From assembly GCA_046329495.1 (NCBI GenBank), contig JAXLUO010000011.1:61316-125315 (forward strand): DNA of 64,000 bases. The letters are read 5' to 3'. Under the pieces are notes generated by a model. That model saw only the letters and a program-made list of their open reading frames with translations. It made no database searches and had not been told where the DNA came from. The translations under genes were made by a program, and so were the position numbers. Each line of letters starts with the position of its first letter. Position 1 is the first letter of the stretch. The stretch is from Bog-950 sp046329495 (lineage in GTDB: Bacteria; Bacteroidota; Bacteroidia; Chitinophagales; LD1). This document shows, piece by piece, positions 34,388 through 43,098 of the stretch.

Positions 34388-36502
34388 ATGGGTAAAGACC
34401 TAAGTTATACAAGAAATATCGGTATTGCCGCTCACATCGATGCCGGTAAAACCACTACTACCGAGCGTATTCTGTACTACACCGGCGTTAACTACAAAAT
34501 CGGTGAAGTGCACGAAGGTGCTGCAACAATGGACTGGATGGAACAGGAGCAGGAGCGTGGTATCACCATCACTTCGGCTGCTACCCGTTGCCAGTGGACC
34601 TGGAAAGACAAGAAATACGACGTGAACATTATCGATACTCCCGGCCACGTGGATTTTACCGTAGAGGTAAACCGCTCGCTGCGTGTATTGGATGGTCTGG
34701 TATTCCTGTTTTCTGCCGTTGATGGTGTAGAGCCACAGTCAGAAACTAACTGGCGCCTGGCCGATAACTATAACGTTGCCCGTTTAGGTTTCGTAAATAA
34801 AATGGACCGTCAGGGTTCCGACTTCTTTAACGTAGTTAATCAGGTTCAAACCATGTTGGGTTCTACCCCAATGGTTATGCAGATTCCTATCGGTAACGAA
34901 GAACACTTTAAAGGTGTGGTTGATCTGATCACCAACGAAGCTATCATCTGGAACGAGGAAGATAAGGGTATGACCTATAAGGTTATCGAAATCCCTGCCG
35001 ACCTGGTGGAAGATGTGAAACTGTACCGCGAGAAAATGCTCGAGCAGGTTGCCGAATTCGACGATCACCTGATGGAGAAATATTTCGCTGATCCGAATTC
35101 AATTTCGGCTGACGAAATACGTGCTGCTGTGCGTAAGGCTGTAATAGCCCAAAAGGTGGTGCCTATGTTCTGCGGTTCTTCTTTCAAAAACAAAGGTGTG
35201 CAGGCTGTGCTGGATGCTGTATGCGCCATCCTTCCTTCACCTGAAGATAAAATGGAAGTTAAGGGTACTAACCCTGACAGCGGAGAAGAAATTTTCCGTA
35301 AGCCAAGCACCGACGAACCATTCGCGGCGCTGGCGTTCAAAATTGCTACCGACCCATTCGTAGGTCGTCTGGCATACTTCCGGGCTTACTCTGGTGGCTT
35401 AGATGCAGGTTCATACGTACTGAATACCCGTACCGGTAAAAAAGAACGTATCAGCCGTCTGTTCCAGATGCACGCCAACGACCGTAAGCCTATCGACCGT
35501 GTTGAAGCCGGTGATATCGCTGCTGCCGTAGGTTTTAAAGACATCCGCACCGGCGATACCCTGTGTGATGAGAAGCACCCGATCGTACTGGAAAGCATGA
35601 AGTTCCCTGATCCGGTAATCTCTCTGGCTATCGAACCGAAAGCACAGAAGGATATGGACAAGCTGGGTATGAGCTTAGCGAAACTGGCTGAAGAGGATCC
35701 TACTTTCAAAGTATCTTTCGATGAGAACACCGGCCAAACCATCATCAGTGGTATGGGCGAATTGCACTTAGAAATTCTGGTTGACCGTCTGCGTCGTGAA
35801 TTCAACGTAGAATGTAACCAGGGTGCACCTCAGGTTAACTACAAAGAGTGCTTAACAAAAACCGTTGAACACCGCGAGCAGTATAAGAAGCAATCGGGTG
35901 GTCGTGGTAAATACGCTGATGTGAAGTTCGAAATCGGCCCTGCCGACGAAGGTCAGAAAGGCTTACAGTTCATCAACGACATCTTCGGTGGTTCAATTCC
36001 TAAGGAATTTATCCCTGCTATCGAAAAAGGCTTTAAAGAAGCTATGAAAACCGGTGTATTAGCCGGCTACGAAATCGAAGCAATGAAGGTGCGTATATTC
36101 GACGGTTCATACCACGATGTGGATTCTGATGCGCTGTCATTCGAATTGTGTGCTAAGCTGGGCTTCCGTAACGCTGCCAAGTTGGCCCGTCCGCAACTGT
36201 TAGAACCTATCATGAAGATAGAAGTTGTAACGCCTGAAGAAAACACCGGTGACGTAGTAGGTGACCTGAACCGTCGTCGTGGTATTCTGGAAGGTATGGA
36301 TGGCAAGCAGAATGCTACCGTAATTAAAGCAAAAGTGCCTTTGAGCGAAATGTTCGGTTATGTAACCCAGTTACGTACCCTTACTTCGGGCCGTGCAACT
36401 TCTTCTATGGAGTTCCACAGCTTCCAGGCCGCTCCTGAAAACATTGCCGCTACGGTAATTGCAAAAGCACAGGGCAAACTGAAAGGTATTGAAGTAGAAT
36501 AA
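34388..36502 (+). CDS. fusA: Elongation factor G
   Basis: EF-G catalyses GTP-driven translocation. The 704-residue protein has the P-loop AHIDAGKTT, the switch II DTPGHVDF, the NKMD motif and domains II-V to a normal C-terminus. Third gene of the str operon, followed by rpsJ rather than by tuf. A 15-codon leader ORF and hairpin sit directly upstream. Confidence 0.98.
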   Translation: MGKDLSYTRNIGIAAHIDAGKTTTTERILYYTGVNYKIGEVHEGAATMDWMEQEQERGITITSAATRCQWTWKDKKYDVNIIDTPGHVDFTVEVNRSLRVLDGLVFLFSAVDGVEPQSETNWRLADNYNVARLGFVNKMDRQGSDFFNVVNQVQTMLGSTPMVMQIPIGNEEHFKGVVDLITNEAIIWNEEDKGMTYKVIEIPADLVEDVKLYREKMLEQVAEFDDHLMEKYFADPNSISADEIRAAVRKAVIAQKVVPMFCGSSFKNKGVQAVLDAVCAILPSPEDKMEVKGTNPDSGEEIFRKPSTDEPFAALAFKIATDPFVGRLAYFRAYSGGLDAGSYVLNTRTGKKERISRLFQMHANDRKPIDRVEAGDIAAAVGFKDIRTGDTLCDEKHPIVLESMKFPDPVISLAIEPKAQKDMDKLGMSLAKLAEEDPTFKVSFDENTGQTIISGMGELHLEILVDRLRREFNVECNQGAPQVNYKECLTKTVEHREQYKKQSGGRGKYADVKFEIGPADEGQKGLQFINDIFGGSIPKEFIPAIEKGFKEAMKTGVLAGYEIEAMKVRIFDGSYHDVDSDALSFELCAKLGFRNAAKLARPQLLEPIMKIEVVTPEENTGDVVGDLNRRRGILEGMDGKQNATVIKAKVPLSEMFGYVTQLRTLTSGRATSSMEFHSFQAAPENIAATVIAKAQGKLKGIEVE

Positions 36503-36535
36503 TTGTATAGAAACTTAAAAAAACGTTCTTATAAA

Positions 36536-36844
36536 ATGAGCCAGGCAAAAATCAGAATTAAGCTGAAGAGCTACGATCACAACCTCGTTGACAAGAGTGC
36601 CGAGAAGATTGTGAAGACAGTGAAGAACACAGGCGCTTTCGTTAGCGGTCCGGTGCCTCTTCCTACGCAGAAGAAAATCTACACCGTTAACCGTTCTCCG
36701 CACGTTAACAACAACAGTAAGGAGCAATTCCAGTTGTGCACGTACAAGCGTTTGATCGATATTCTGAGCAGCAATTCAAAAACTATCGACGCGCTGATGA
36801 AGCTGGAACTGCCAAGCGGTGTTGAGGTAGAGATCAAAGCGTAA
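36536..36844 (+). CDS. rpsJ: 30S ribosomal protein S10
   Basis: S10 (NusE) is a 30S head protein and a partner of NusG. The start at 36536 (MSQAKIRIKLKSYDH) gives the standard 102 residues; an earlier ATG at 36503 would add 11 unrelated ones. The S10 signature GPVPLPTQKKIYTVNRSPHVN is intact. It lies between fusA and rplC. Confidence 0.97.
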   Translation: MSQAKIRIKLKSYDHNLVDKSAEKIVKTVKNTGAFVSGPVPLPTQKKIYTVNRSPHVNNNSKEQFQLCTYKRLIDILSSNSKTIDALMKLELPSGVEVEIKA

Positions 36845-36928
36845 TTTTAGCCCGTTGGGCAATTTTGAAAAATATTTAATAATTTATGAACCCTTGCAAT
36901 AACAGGGGTTCCGCTAAAACAAAGCAAT

Positions 36929-37543
36929 ATGAAAGGTATAGTTGGTAAGAAGGTCGGCATGACCAGCATTTTCGACAACGGTAAAAACGTAGCAGTAACG
37001 GTTATTGAAGCCGGTCCTTGCGTGGTTACCCAATTAAAAACAGTTGAAAATGATGGCTACGTGGCAACACAGGTGGCTTTCGACGACAAGAAAGAAAAAG
37101 CAACTCCTAAGGCTATGCAGGGTCACTTTAAAAAGGCCGGCACCAGCCCTAAGCGCAAAGTACACGAATTCCGCGATTACGATTTCGGAAAGGCAGTAGG
37201 CGAAGCGGTAACTGTAACCGTGTTTGAAGAAGGTGATGTTGTAAACGTTATCGGCACTTCAAAAGGTAAAGGTTTCCAGGGTGTTGTTAAGCGCCACGGC
37301 TTTAGTGGTGTGGGTATGCAAACACACGGTCAGCACGATCGTCTGCGCGCTCCCGGTTCAATGGGTGCTTCATCCGATCCAAGCCGTTCGCTGCCTGGTA
37401 TGCGTATGGCCGGTCGTATGGGCGGTAGCCGCGTTGAAACCTTAAACCTGAAAGTTGTAAAAGTAATGGCCGAGCATAACATGCTGTTGATTAAAGGCGC
37501 TGTGCCTGGTGCAATCGGCTCTTACGTTATCATCGAAGGGTAG
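36929..37543 (+). CDS. rplC: 50S ribosomal protein L3
   Basis: L3 binds near the peptidyl transferase centre. The 204-residue protein carries the signature in its central part (KGKGFQGVVKRHGFSG, then HGQHDRLRAPGSMGASSDPSR). In almost all bacteria rplD-rplW-rplB follow at once, but here a terminator lies 49 bp after the stop codon and an unrelated secreted protein follows. Confidence 0.98.
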   Translation: MKGIVGKKVGMTSIFDNGKNVAVTVIEAGPCVVTQLKTVENDGYVATQVAFDDKKEKATPKAMQGHFKKAGTSPKRKVHEFRDYDFGKAVGEAVTVTVFEEGDVVNVIGTSKGKGFQGVVKRHGFSGVGMQTHGQHDRLRAPGSMGASSDPSRSLPGMRMAGRMGGSRVETLNLKVVKVMAEHNMLLIKGAVPGAIGSYVIIEG

Positions 37544-37591
37544 TCCTGAAACGGCGCAAGCCGCTAAGGTCCCGATAAAGGAAAGGAAAGG

Positions 37592-37616
37592 CCCCGGTAT
37601 TAAACCGGGGTTTTTT
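37592..37616 (+). terminator. Intrinsic terminator after rplC
   Basis: Stem CCCCGGT (37592-37598) with ACCGGGG (37604-37610), loop ATTAA, then six Ts. Confidence 0.9.
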
Positions 37617-37687
37617 AGGCTTTAAAACATTATAAAAAAATATAATTAGTATAATTGTTCGGTCAGGTTTAATTTGGCTGTATTAAA

Positions 37688-38419
37688 ATGAAGCGTTTAG
37701 CAAGCCTTATAGCTCTTGTTGCCTGCCTGCAGTGTAATCTGTTGGCACAGGAAGTTTTTGAGGTTAAAAGACCGGAGGTATCGTTTATACCAGCCAATGT
37801 ATATATTACTACGGTGCAGGTTACCGCAAACGGGCGTAGCGATTCAGCTATGGCGGCAGCTATAAAGCAGTATTTAATTTATCCTGATTCCTTTAAAGCC
37901 TACGAACTGCAGGCAATGGATGTGGTGAGTTTTGAAATTGGAGCAGGTGGTACCGGCAGCATAGGCCGCTTTGCACATCAGCAGCCGTTGTTATATGGTA
38001 TAGATAGTTTGAGTGCGAAAGCAATTATATCCGGCGTAAAACAGTGGCAGCAAACTACTGCGCCAGGTAAGCCCGAAATGTTAAGCACACGTTTTATTGT
38101 AACTATTACTTATGGCATTACAGATACTATAACCGGTACCTGGTGGCGCAACTGCAGTAGCAGGAACGATGCAGTGGTTAATACATCGAAACAACTTCGG
38201 ACAGGGGCAATTAAGTATTCACCGGAGAATTATAATGATGCCGGCCTTACGTATAACCTGGCATTGAATTATCTGTATGATATACACTTGAGGAATTATT
38301 GCAATTACCTGAAGCAGCATCTGCAGTATTTAAAAATGGTAAGGGGTAGTAACTTCACAAACCCTGAAATTGAAAACTACCTCAGCGATTGTAAGGCGGC
38401 GGAAGGAACGAAGAACTAA
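37688..38419 (+). CDS. Secreted protein with a TonB C-terminal-domain-like region
   Basis: A 243-residue protein with signal peptide 1-20. Residues about 60-145 follow the pattern of the TonB C-terminal domain (IKQYLIYPDSF, VVSFEIGAGGTGSIGRF, then WQQTTAPGKPEMLSTRFIVTITYGI), but there is no N-terminal membrane anchor or proline-rich linker, so it is not a normal TonB. I infer a periplasmic protein of unknown function. It is convergent with, and overlaps by 4 bp, the S24 repressor gene. Confidence 0.55.
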   Translation: MKRLASLIALVACLQCNLLAQEVFEVKRPEVSFIPANVYITTVQVTANGRSDSAMAAAIKQYLIYPDSFKAYELQAMDVVSFEIGAGGTGSIGRFAHQQPLLYGIDSLSAKAIISGVKQWQQTTAPGKPEMLSTRFIVTITYGITDTITGTWWRNCSSRNDAVVNTSKQLRTGAIKYSPENYNDAGLTYNLALNYLYDIHLRNYCNYLKQHLQYLKMVRGSNFTNPEIENYLSDCKAAEGTKN

Positions 38420-39204
38420 TTCTTCTTCAGGTCTTCTACATCCTGCTTAATCTCCTGCATCAATTGTATGATGTTCTGGAAACTGGTATCGCTGCCCTTG
38501 TTCAGATAACTGATGTGCAGCACGGCCTTCCACACTTCCAATACCTCATCAGCTTTAATGGAGTAAGCAGGATAGGAAGGGTTATCGCTACGTAGGATGA
38601 AGGTGCCGTTTTCTGCTACCTGGTTAAAGATGCGCTTAAACACGATGCCTTCCTCTTTGGTAAGCACGATGTAGGTGTGTCCGTCCTTAATGCGTTTCCA
38701 GTTGTCAACGTATTCGCCGATAATGATAGAACCCGGTAAAACAGGCAGCATCGAATCGCCCTTAATTTCAAAGGCACGGTAGGTGCCTGCCGGTAAAAAC
38801 GGTAAGCGGAATTTATTTAGTTCTTTGATATAGGTGGGGTCGGCAAAGCCATTCAGGTAACCGGCTGCTGCTTTAACGGGCACCAGTTCAATGTTCTCGC
38901 GGTCTTTGTTGTCCACCGTAATAGCAAGCACGCGCATGTTTTTACCTGTTATATCTGTCTTTAACTGTTCATCGGTAAACAAAGGCACCTTTTCGGTTTG
39001 GCGCAGGTCGCGGGTAATAAGGTCATCTATCTTACAGTTAAATAACTTCGATAGGGTAATCAGCACCTCGTAGGTTGGACGAGCGCGGCCTTCCTCGTAC
39101 GAACCGATTACAGCACGTGTAACTTCCAGCTCATCGGCCAAATCGCTTTGGGTCCAGTCCTTCAGTTTGCGCAAAAATTTCAGGTTACTTGCTATAAAAT
39201 CCAT
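38416..39204 (-). CDS. LexA-like XRE-family repressor with S24 peptidase domain
   Basis: A 262-residue regulator: N-terminal Cro/CI helix-turn-helix (about 6-60, DWTQSDLADELEVTRAVIGSYEEGRARP) and C-terminal S24 peptidase domain. The self-cleavage site is Ala-Gly at about 114-115 (VKAAAGYLNG), the nucleophile Ser151 (KGDSMLPV) and the base Lys190 (VFKRI). I took the ATG at 39204, not a TTG six bases upstream. Such proteins lose repression when RecA filaments trigger cleavage. It is divergent from dinB, so SOS control of dinB is likely. Confidence 0.9.
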   Translation of the reverse strand: MDFIASNLKFLRKLKDWTQSDLADELEVTRAVIGSYEEGRARPTYEVLITLSKLFNCKIDDLITRDLRQTEKVPLFTDEQLKTDITGKNMRVLAITVDNKDRENIELVPVKAAAGYLNGFADPTYIKELNKFRLPFLPAGTYRAFEIKGDSMLPVLPGSIIIGEYVDNWKRIKDGHTYIVLTKEEGIVFKRIFNQVAENGTFILRSDNPSYPAYSIKADEVLEVWKAVLHISYLNKGSDTSFQNIIQLMQEIKQDVEDLKKN

Positions 39205-39215
39205 GGCCAAAAATT

Positions 39216-39266
39216 TTAGCTAATATAGGCAAAAATATTTAGTATTCTGAAATGCTGCTATTTTTG
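39216..39266. promoter_or_regulatory. Divergent promoter/operator region of the S24 repressor and dinB
   Basis: Each strand has a -7 box TATTTTTG (minus 39230-39237; plus 39259-39266). The perfect palindrome TTAGCTAA (39216-39223) covers the expected start of the repressor transcript, and a related TTTAGTA element (39238-39244) falls at the -33 position of dinB. These are candidate operators. Confidence 0.5.
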
Positions 39267-39279
39267 CAGCGAATAGCAC

Positions 39280-40515
39280 ATGTCGCAACAGCCTTACATA
39301 TTGCATATGGACCTCGACTCTTTCTTTGTGTCTGTGGAGCGCTTATTCGATCCTTCGCTTATTGGCAAGCCGGTAATTGTAGGCGGTGTGGGCGATAGAG
39401 GTGTAGTTAGCAGTTGCAGTTACGAAGCACGCAAAATGGGTGTGCGCAGTGCCATGAGTTTTAAACTGGCCCGGAAGCTCTGCCCGGATGGCATTTACTT
39501 GATGGGCCATATGCATGAATATGGACGCTTCTCTAAAATGGTAACAGATATCATTGCTGACAGGGCTCCTTTGTTCGAAAAAGCTTCCATTGATGAGTTT
39601 TACGTGGACCTAACCGGCATGGATAAATACTTCAATGTGTACGATTGGGCGACAGAACTGCGCAAAACTATTATTGCCGAAACCAAGCTGCCCATCAGTT
39701 GGGGACTTTCGGTAAATAAGATGCTGGCCAAAATGGCCACCAACGAAGCTAAACCCAACGGACAATATATGATACCGTTAGGCACCGAGCAGCAATTTTT
39801 AGATCCAAAGTCCGTAGGTAAAATTCCTTTTTGTGGAGAGAAGACCGAAAAGTTCCTGAACGAAAAGGGTGTGTTTACCATTTACGATTTAAGGCAGTTC
39901 AGTGCAAAGGCGTTGGATACCTGGTTAGGCAAATCGGGAGTTGAATTATGGCACCGGGCGCATGGCAGGGCAAGCACTACTGTGCAACCTTATCACGATC
40001 CCAAAAGTATGAGCAGCGAACGCACCTTTGACCGCGATAGCAACGAGGTACCCTGGCTGGAGAAAGTGATAATCCATTTAGCCGAAAAGCTGGCCTATGA
40101 TTTGCGGACTGAAAAGAAGTTAACTTCCTGTGTAGCCATCAAGATCAGATACAACGATTTTGAAACACATACCCGGCAGTTAACGATAGGCACAACGGCC
40201 AATTCGCGAATACTGATTGAAAAGGCACTTTACCTGTTTAATGAAGCTTATGAGAAAGGTAGAAGGGTGCGCTTGATAGGTGTGCGATTTTCAAGTTTAG
40301 AGGAGGGAAATTACCAGATTGACCTGTTTAACGATAATGAAAAGGAAGTGCAGTTGTACAGGGCGGTAGATGAGCTTAAAACCAAGTATGGTAATGGCAA
40401 GTTGCTTTTAGCCCAAAATCTACACACCGATAAAATTAAGCGTAACGACCCCAAAGCAGATTTGAATAAAGAAGTGAAGCGGGAAGTGAGTAAGGTTAAA
40501 AAGCAGGACGATTAA
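39280..40515 (+). CDS. dinB: DNA polymerase IV (Y-family)
   Basis: A 411-residue error-prone Y-family polymerase for lesion bypass. The catalytic acidic residues are in HMDLDSFFVSVERL and in SIDEFYVDLTG. A little-finger domain follows (about 235-345), then QIDLF, a good beta-clamp-binding motif, near residue 347. The C-terminus is lysine-rich. It is divergent from a LexA-like repressor, which fits SOS induction. It overlaps the convergent DUF423 gene by 4 bp. Confidence 0.96.
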   Translation: MSQQPYILHMDLDSFFVSVERLFDPSLIGKPVIVGGVGDRGVVSSCSYEARKMGVRSAMSFKLARKLCPDGIYLMGHMHEYGRFSKMVTDIIADRAPLFEKASIDEFYVDLTGMDKYFNVYDWATELRKTIIAETKLPISWGLSVNKMLAKMATNEAKPNGQYMIPLGTEQQFLDPKSVGKIPFCGEKTEKFLNEKGVFTIYDLRQFSAKALDTWLGKSGVELWHRAHGRASTTVQPYHDPKSMSSERTFDRDSNEVPWLEKVIIHLAEKLAYDLRTEKKLTSCVAIKIRYNDFETHTRQLTIGTTANSRILIEKALYLFNEAYEKGRRVRLIGVRFSSLEEGNYQIDLFNDNEKEVQLYRAVDELKTKYGNGKLLLAQNLHTDKIKRNDPKADLNKEVKREVSKVKKQDD

Positions 40516-40916
40516 GCCTTGTTTTCCGCATGTTGGGTGGTAAGTGCATTGGCTAAAACAAATCCCCAACCGGCAATAAAAAAGAAACCTCCGATTGGGG
40601 TAATGGGGCCAAGGAAGGAGCCTGCTAATCCGGTAAGCTCACGTGTAGCTAACAGGTATAGCGAACCACTAAAGCAGAGAATACCGAGCAAGAAGCAGAA
40701 AGCCGCATTACGCACCATTACCGAGTATTCGCGGCGCAGATAGAGGTAACACATAAAGGCGGCTAGTACATGGTATATCTGGTATTGAACACCTTTCTCC
40801 CACATATGCAGGTGTTTCTCGTCTATTTTATTTTCAAGGCCGTGGGCACCGAAGGCGCCTAATGCAACAGCCAGCAGTCCAAACAAACCTATTAAGAGTA
40901 GTAGGGTTTTCTGCAT
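40512..40916 (-). CDS. DUF423-family membrane protein
   Basis: A 134-residue protein with four transmembrane helices. The start (LLIGLFGLLAVALGAFGAHGLENKIDEKHLHMWEKGVQYQIYHVLA) is the DUF423/YgdD signature. Function is unknown. Confidence 0.9.
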   Translation of the reverse strand: MQKTLLLLIGLFGLLAVALGAFGAHGLENKIDEKHLHMWEKGVQYQIYHVLAAFMCYLYLRREYSVMVRNAAFCFLLGILCFSGSLYLLATRELTGLAGSFLGPITPIGGFFFIAGWGFVLANALTTQHAENKA

Positions 40917-41032
40917 ACCTGTTCGTTAAGCCTGCAAATGAAAGGTATTAAGCCAAGGGTAGCAACCCCTAAAACAACATGTTTATCAAAAGATTAGGAA
41001 GGTGTTTACATTTTTTATACAAAAGTTGTTGC

Positions 41033-41040
41033 TACATTTG
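41033..41040 (+). promoter_or_regulatory. -7 box of the YceI-family gene
   Basis: TACATTTG matches TAnnTTTG, 44 bp before the start codon at 41085. Confidence 0.45.
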
Positions 41041-41084
41041 TTGTTTCAACGTATATTTGATTCACCAAACAAAAAACTACTGTT

Positions 41085-41660
41085 ATGAAAAAGATGTTAT
41101 TCATGATTACGTTACTGGCTGTTGCAGCTGGAGCCTCTGCACAAACCAATTGGGCTATTGATGCCTCGCATACTAAGATCCGTTTCTCGGTATCGCATCT
41201 GATGGTGAGTGAAGTAGAAGGTGAATTCAAGAAATTCAGCGGCAAGGTGGTTAGCAAAACGGATGACTTTACTGATGCCGTGGTAGAATTCAGTGCGGAT
41301 ATTGCCAGTGTAAGCACCGGCGATGAGAAGCGCGATCAACACTTACAGGGTGATGATTTCTTTAATGCTGAGAAGTACCCTACCATGACGTTTAAAAGTG
41401 TTTCGTTCAAAAAGGTGAGTGGTAACAAATACATATTAGAAGGTGATCTGACCATCCGCGATGTTACCAAACGCGTAAAACTGGATGTAACTTACAACGG
41501 CACCAAAAACGCGTGGGGCAAAACAGTAGCAGGCTTTAAGGCCACAACGGTAATAAACCGTCAGGACTTTAACCTGAAGTGGGACAAGGTAATTGAGAGC
41601 ACACCCGTAGTAGGCAACGAAGTAACCATTACCATTAATTTAGAACTTAATAAGCAATAA
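41085..41660 (+). CDS. YceI-family periplasmic lipid-binding protein
   Basis: A 191-residue protein with signal peptide 1-20 and the YceI lipocalin-like barrel (WAIDASHTKIRFSVSHLMVSEVEGEFKKFSG; later DEKRDQHLQGDDFFNAEKYPTMTFKS). Characterised relatives bind isoprenoid-type lipids such as polyprenyl chains. It is followed by a terminator and then a MarR regulator, a pairing often seen in Bacteroidota. Confidence 0.93.
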   Translation: MKKMLFMITLLAVAAGASAQTNWAIDASHTKIRFSVSHLMVSEVEGEFKKFSGKVVSKTDDFTDAVVEFSADIASVSTGDEKRDQHLQGDDFFNAEKYPTMTFKSVSFKKVSGNKYILEGDLTIRDVTKRVKLDVTYNGTKNAWGKTVAGFKATTVINRQDFNLKWDKVIESTPVVGNEVTITINLELNKQ

Positions 41661-41690
41661 TATAAAGAGCTGGGTCTGGGGTTTTAATGT

Positions 41691-41724
41691 GAGCGGGGGG
41701 ATACAAACCCTCGCTCTTTTTTTT
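41691..41724 (+). terminator. Intrinsic terminator between YceI and MarR genes
   Basis: Nine-bp stem GAGCGGGGG (41691-41699) with CCCTCGCTC (41708-41716, one G-U pair), then eight Ts. Confidence 0.85.
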
Positions 41725-41737
41725 GTATTTTCCCATT

Positions 41738-42202
41738 ATGGCGCAGTTAGAAGAATTAATTAAACAAACCAAGTTTCAAAACGAAAAGCAAAAAGCCCTT
41801 ATAAGTGTAATGCTGGTTAGCAACCTGCTAAACAATCATTACGAAGAGTTTTTTAAACGTTTTGGACTTACCCAGCAGCAATACAATGTGCTGCGGATCT
41901 TACGCGGTCAGTTTCCCACTCCCTGTACCGTAAACCTTATCCGGGAGCGAATGCTCGACCGGATGAGTGATGCATCACGCATAGTAGAGCGATTGCGGAA
42001 AGCCGGTTTTGTGGAGCGGGTACAATCTGCCAAAGACCGCAGAGCGGTTGATGTGCTGATAACGCGGAAAGGGTTAAACACCTTGGCCAGTATCGAAACC
42101 CTGGATGAGGAATTGCACCTCCCCGCTCATAATTTAAGCGACGAGCAGGCTAAGCAGCTAACTGCTTTATTGCAGAAAATGCTGGATGCACTGACCGATT
42201 AG
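41738..42202 (+). CDS. MarR-family transcriptional regulator
   Basis: A 154-residue regulator with the winged helix seen in LTQQQYNVLRILRG, the recognition region RMSDASRIVERLRKAGFVERV, and the wing SAKDRRAVDVLITRKG. I took the start at 41738, not an ATG 15 bases upstream, since it leaves a standard N-terminus. The likely target is itself and the neighbouring YceI gene. Confidence 0.9.
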   Translation: MAQLEELIKQTKFQNEKQKALISVMLVSNLLNNHYEEFFKRFGLTQQQYNVLRILRGQFPTPCTVNLIRERMLDRMSDASRIVERLRKAGFVERVQSAKDRRAVDVLITRKGLNTLASIETLDEELHLPAHNLSDEQAKQLTALLQKMLDALTD

Positions 42203-42286
42203 AAAGGTGCATCCTGCTCGGGCAAATTGGTAGCTGTAGCCAAGTACAGTACTGGCGGCAGCGGAAGCCTGCACTTTGCTGCGTTG

Positions 42287-42302
42287 TGTGATAAGTATCA
42301 CT
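42287..42302. promoter_or_regulatory. Crp/Fnr-type operator upstream of the FNR-like gene
   Basis: TGTGATAAGTATCACT matches the Crp pattern TGTGA-N6-TCACA at all but one base and holds a GTGAT-N4-ATCAC palindrome with FNR-box spacing. It is centred about 62 bp before the start predicted from the TAACTTTG box. Confidence 0.6.
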
Positions 42303-42319
42303 GCATTTAGTGACTTATG

Positions 42320-42351
42320 TTGTTTTTTTGGCGACAGAAAGGATAACTTTG
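42320..42351 (+). promoter_or_regulatory. Promoter of the FNR-like regulator gene
   Basis: An exact -7 box TAACTTTG (42344-42351) follows a weak -33 TTG (42320-42322) at 21 bp. The transcript should start near 42357. Confidence 0.55.
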
Positions 42352-42375
42352 TAATTCAAAATCCTCTTCACCGGA

Positions 42376-43059
42376 GTGCCCACTAATCAGGAATGCGAAT
42401 CGTGCGAATTACGTGCGCGCTGTATTTATTCAATCTTGGATAAAGAGCAACGTCTTGCTCTTCAGACAAAAAGAGTGTTTAGTAGTAAAAAGAAGGATAC
42501 GGTGTTGTTTCAAGAAGGCTTTCCGGCCTATGCATTCTTTATGGTAAAGGATGGTTTGATCAAGTACACCAAGCCCGGCCGTAGTGATCTTGAAATATTT
42601 ATTGACTATCGTAAGAAAGGCGACTTGGCGGGGCTTGTTAGTATTACCCCCAATTCGCTGTATCCTGTTTCGGCTACGTGTTTAACAAATACCACTTTTT
42701 GTGCTATCCCAAGCGATTTAGTCCGCCATTTTGGAGTTCAAAACAGGCGCGTTGCTGAATACCTGCTGATGATGTTTGGTGAAGCTATGCTGAATGTACG
42801 AGACCGTATTGTGGCACTCGTTGAATGTTCAACACAACAAAAAGTTGCAAGAGCATTACTGTTGATGGGTGATTATATACCTGACGGAAAAAAGGGATTT
42901 GAATTAAAACGCGAGGAATTAGCCAACCTTACCAACTCAACGCGAGAAACAGTTTCAAGGGTGTTGGGTAAGCTAAAGCGTGAGAAAATTATTGCCATCA
43001 AAAACTCCGAAATTCAGATTCTGAAGCCAATGCGACTAAGCGAGATAGGTAAAGTATAG
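42376..43059 (+). CDS. FNR-like Crp-family regulator with four candidate Fe-S cysteines
   Basis: A 227-residue Crp/Fnr protein starting at GTG. The N-terminus has Cys7, Cys10 and Cys16 (CX2CX5C), and Cys109 lies 93 residues after Cys16. E. coli FNR uses Cys20, Cys23, Cys29 and Cys122 with the same spacings to hold its oxygen-labile [4Fe-4S] cluster. The cNMP-like domain spans about 30-150 and the winged helix about 175-222, with recognition helix RETVSR combining the base-contacting residues of Crp (R, E, R) and FNR (E, S, R). Two matching palindromes flank the gene. I infer an oxygen- or redox-responsive regulator. Haem or no cofactor remain possible. Confidence 0.88.
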   Translation: MPTNQECESCELRARCIYSILDKEQRLALQTKRVFSSKKKDTVLFQEGFPAYAFFMVKDGLIKYTKPGRSDLEIFIDYRKKGDLAGLVSITPNSLYPVSATCLTNTTFCAIPSDLVRHFGVQNRRVAEYLLMMFGEAMLNVRDRIVALVECSTQQKVARALLLMGDYIPDGKKGFELKREELANLTNSTRETVSRVLGKLKREKIIAIKNSEIQILKPMRLSEIGKV

Positions 43060-43098
43060 TCTTATATAAATTTTTTCTCTACATATTACATTGTGCGA

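Noticed and set aside
36882..36960. A 20-codon frame (ATG at 36886) that runs into rplC
   Set aside because: It overlaps rplC out of frame with no special stop-start geometry, unlike the fusA leader; chance is likely.
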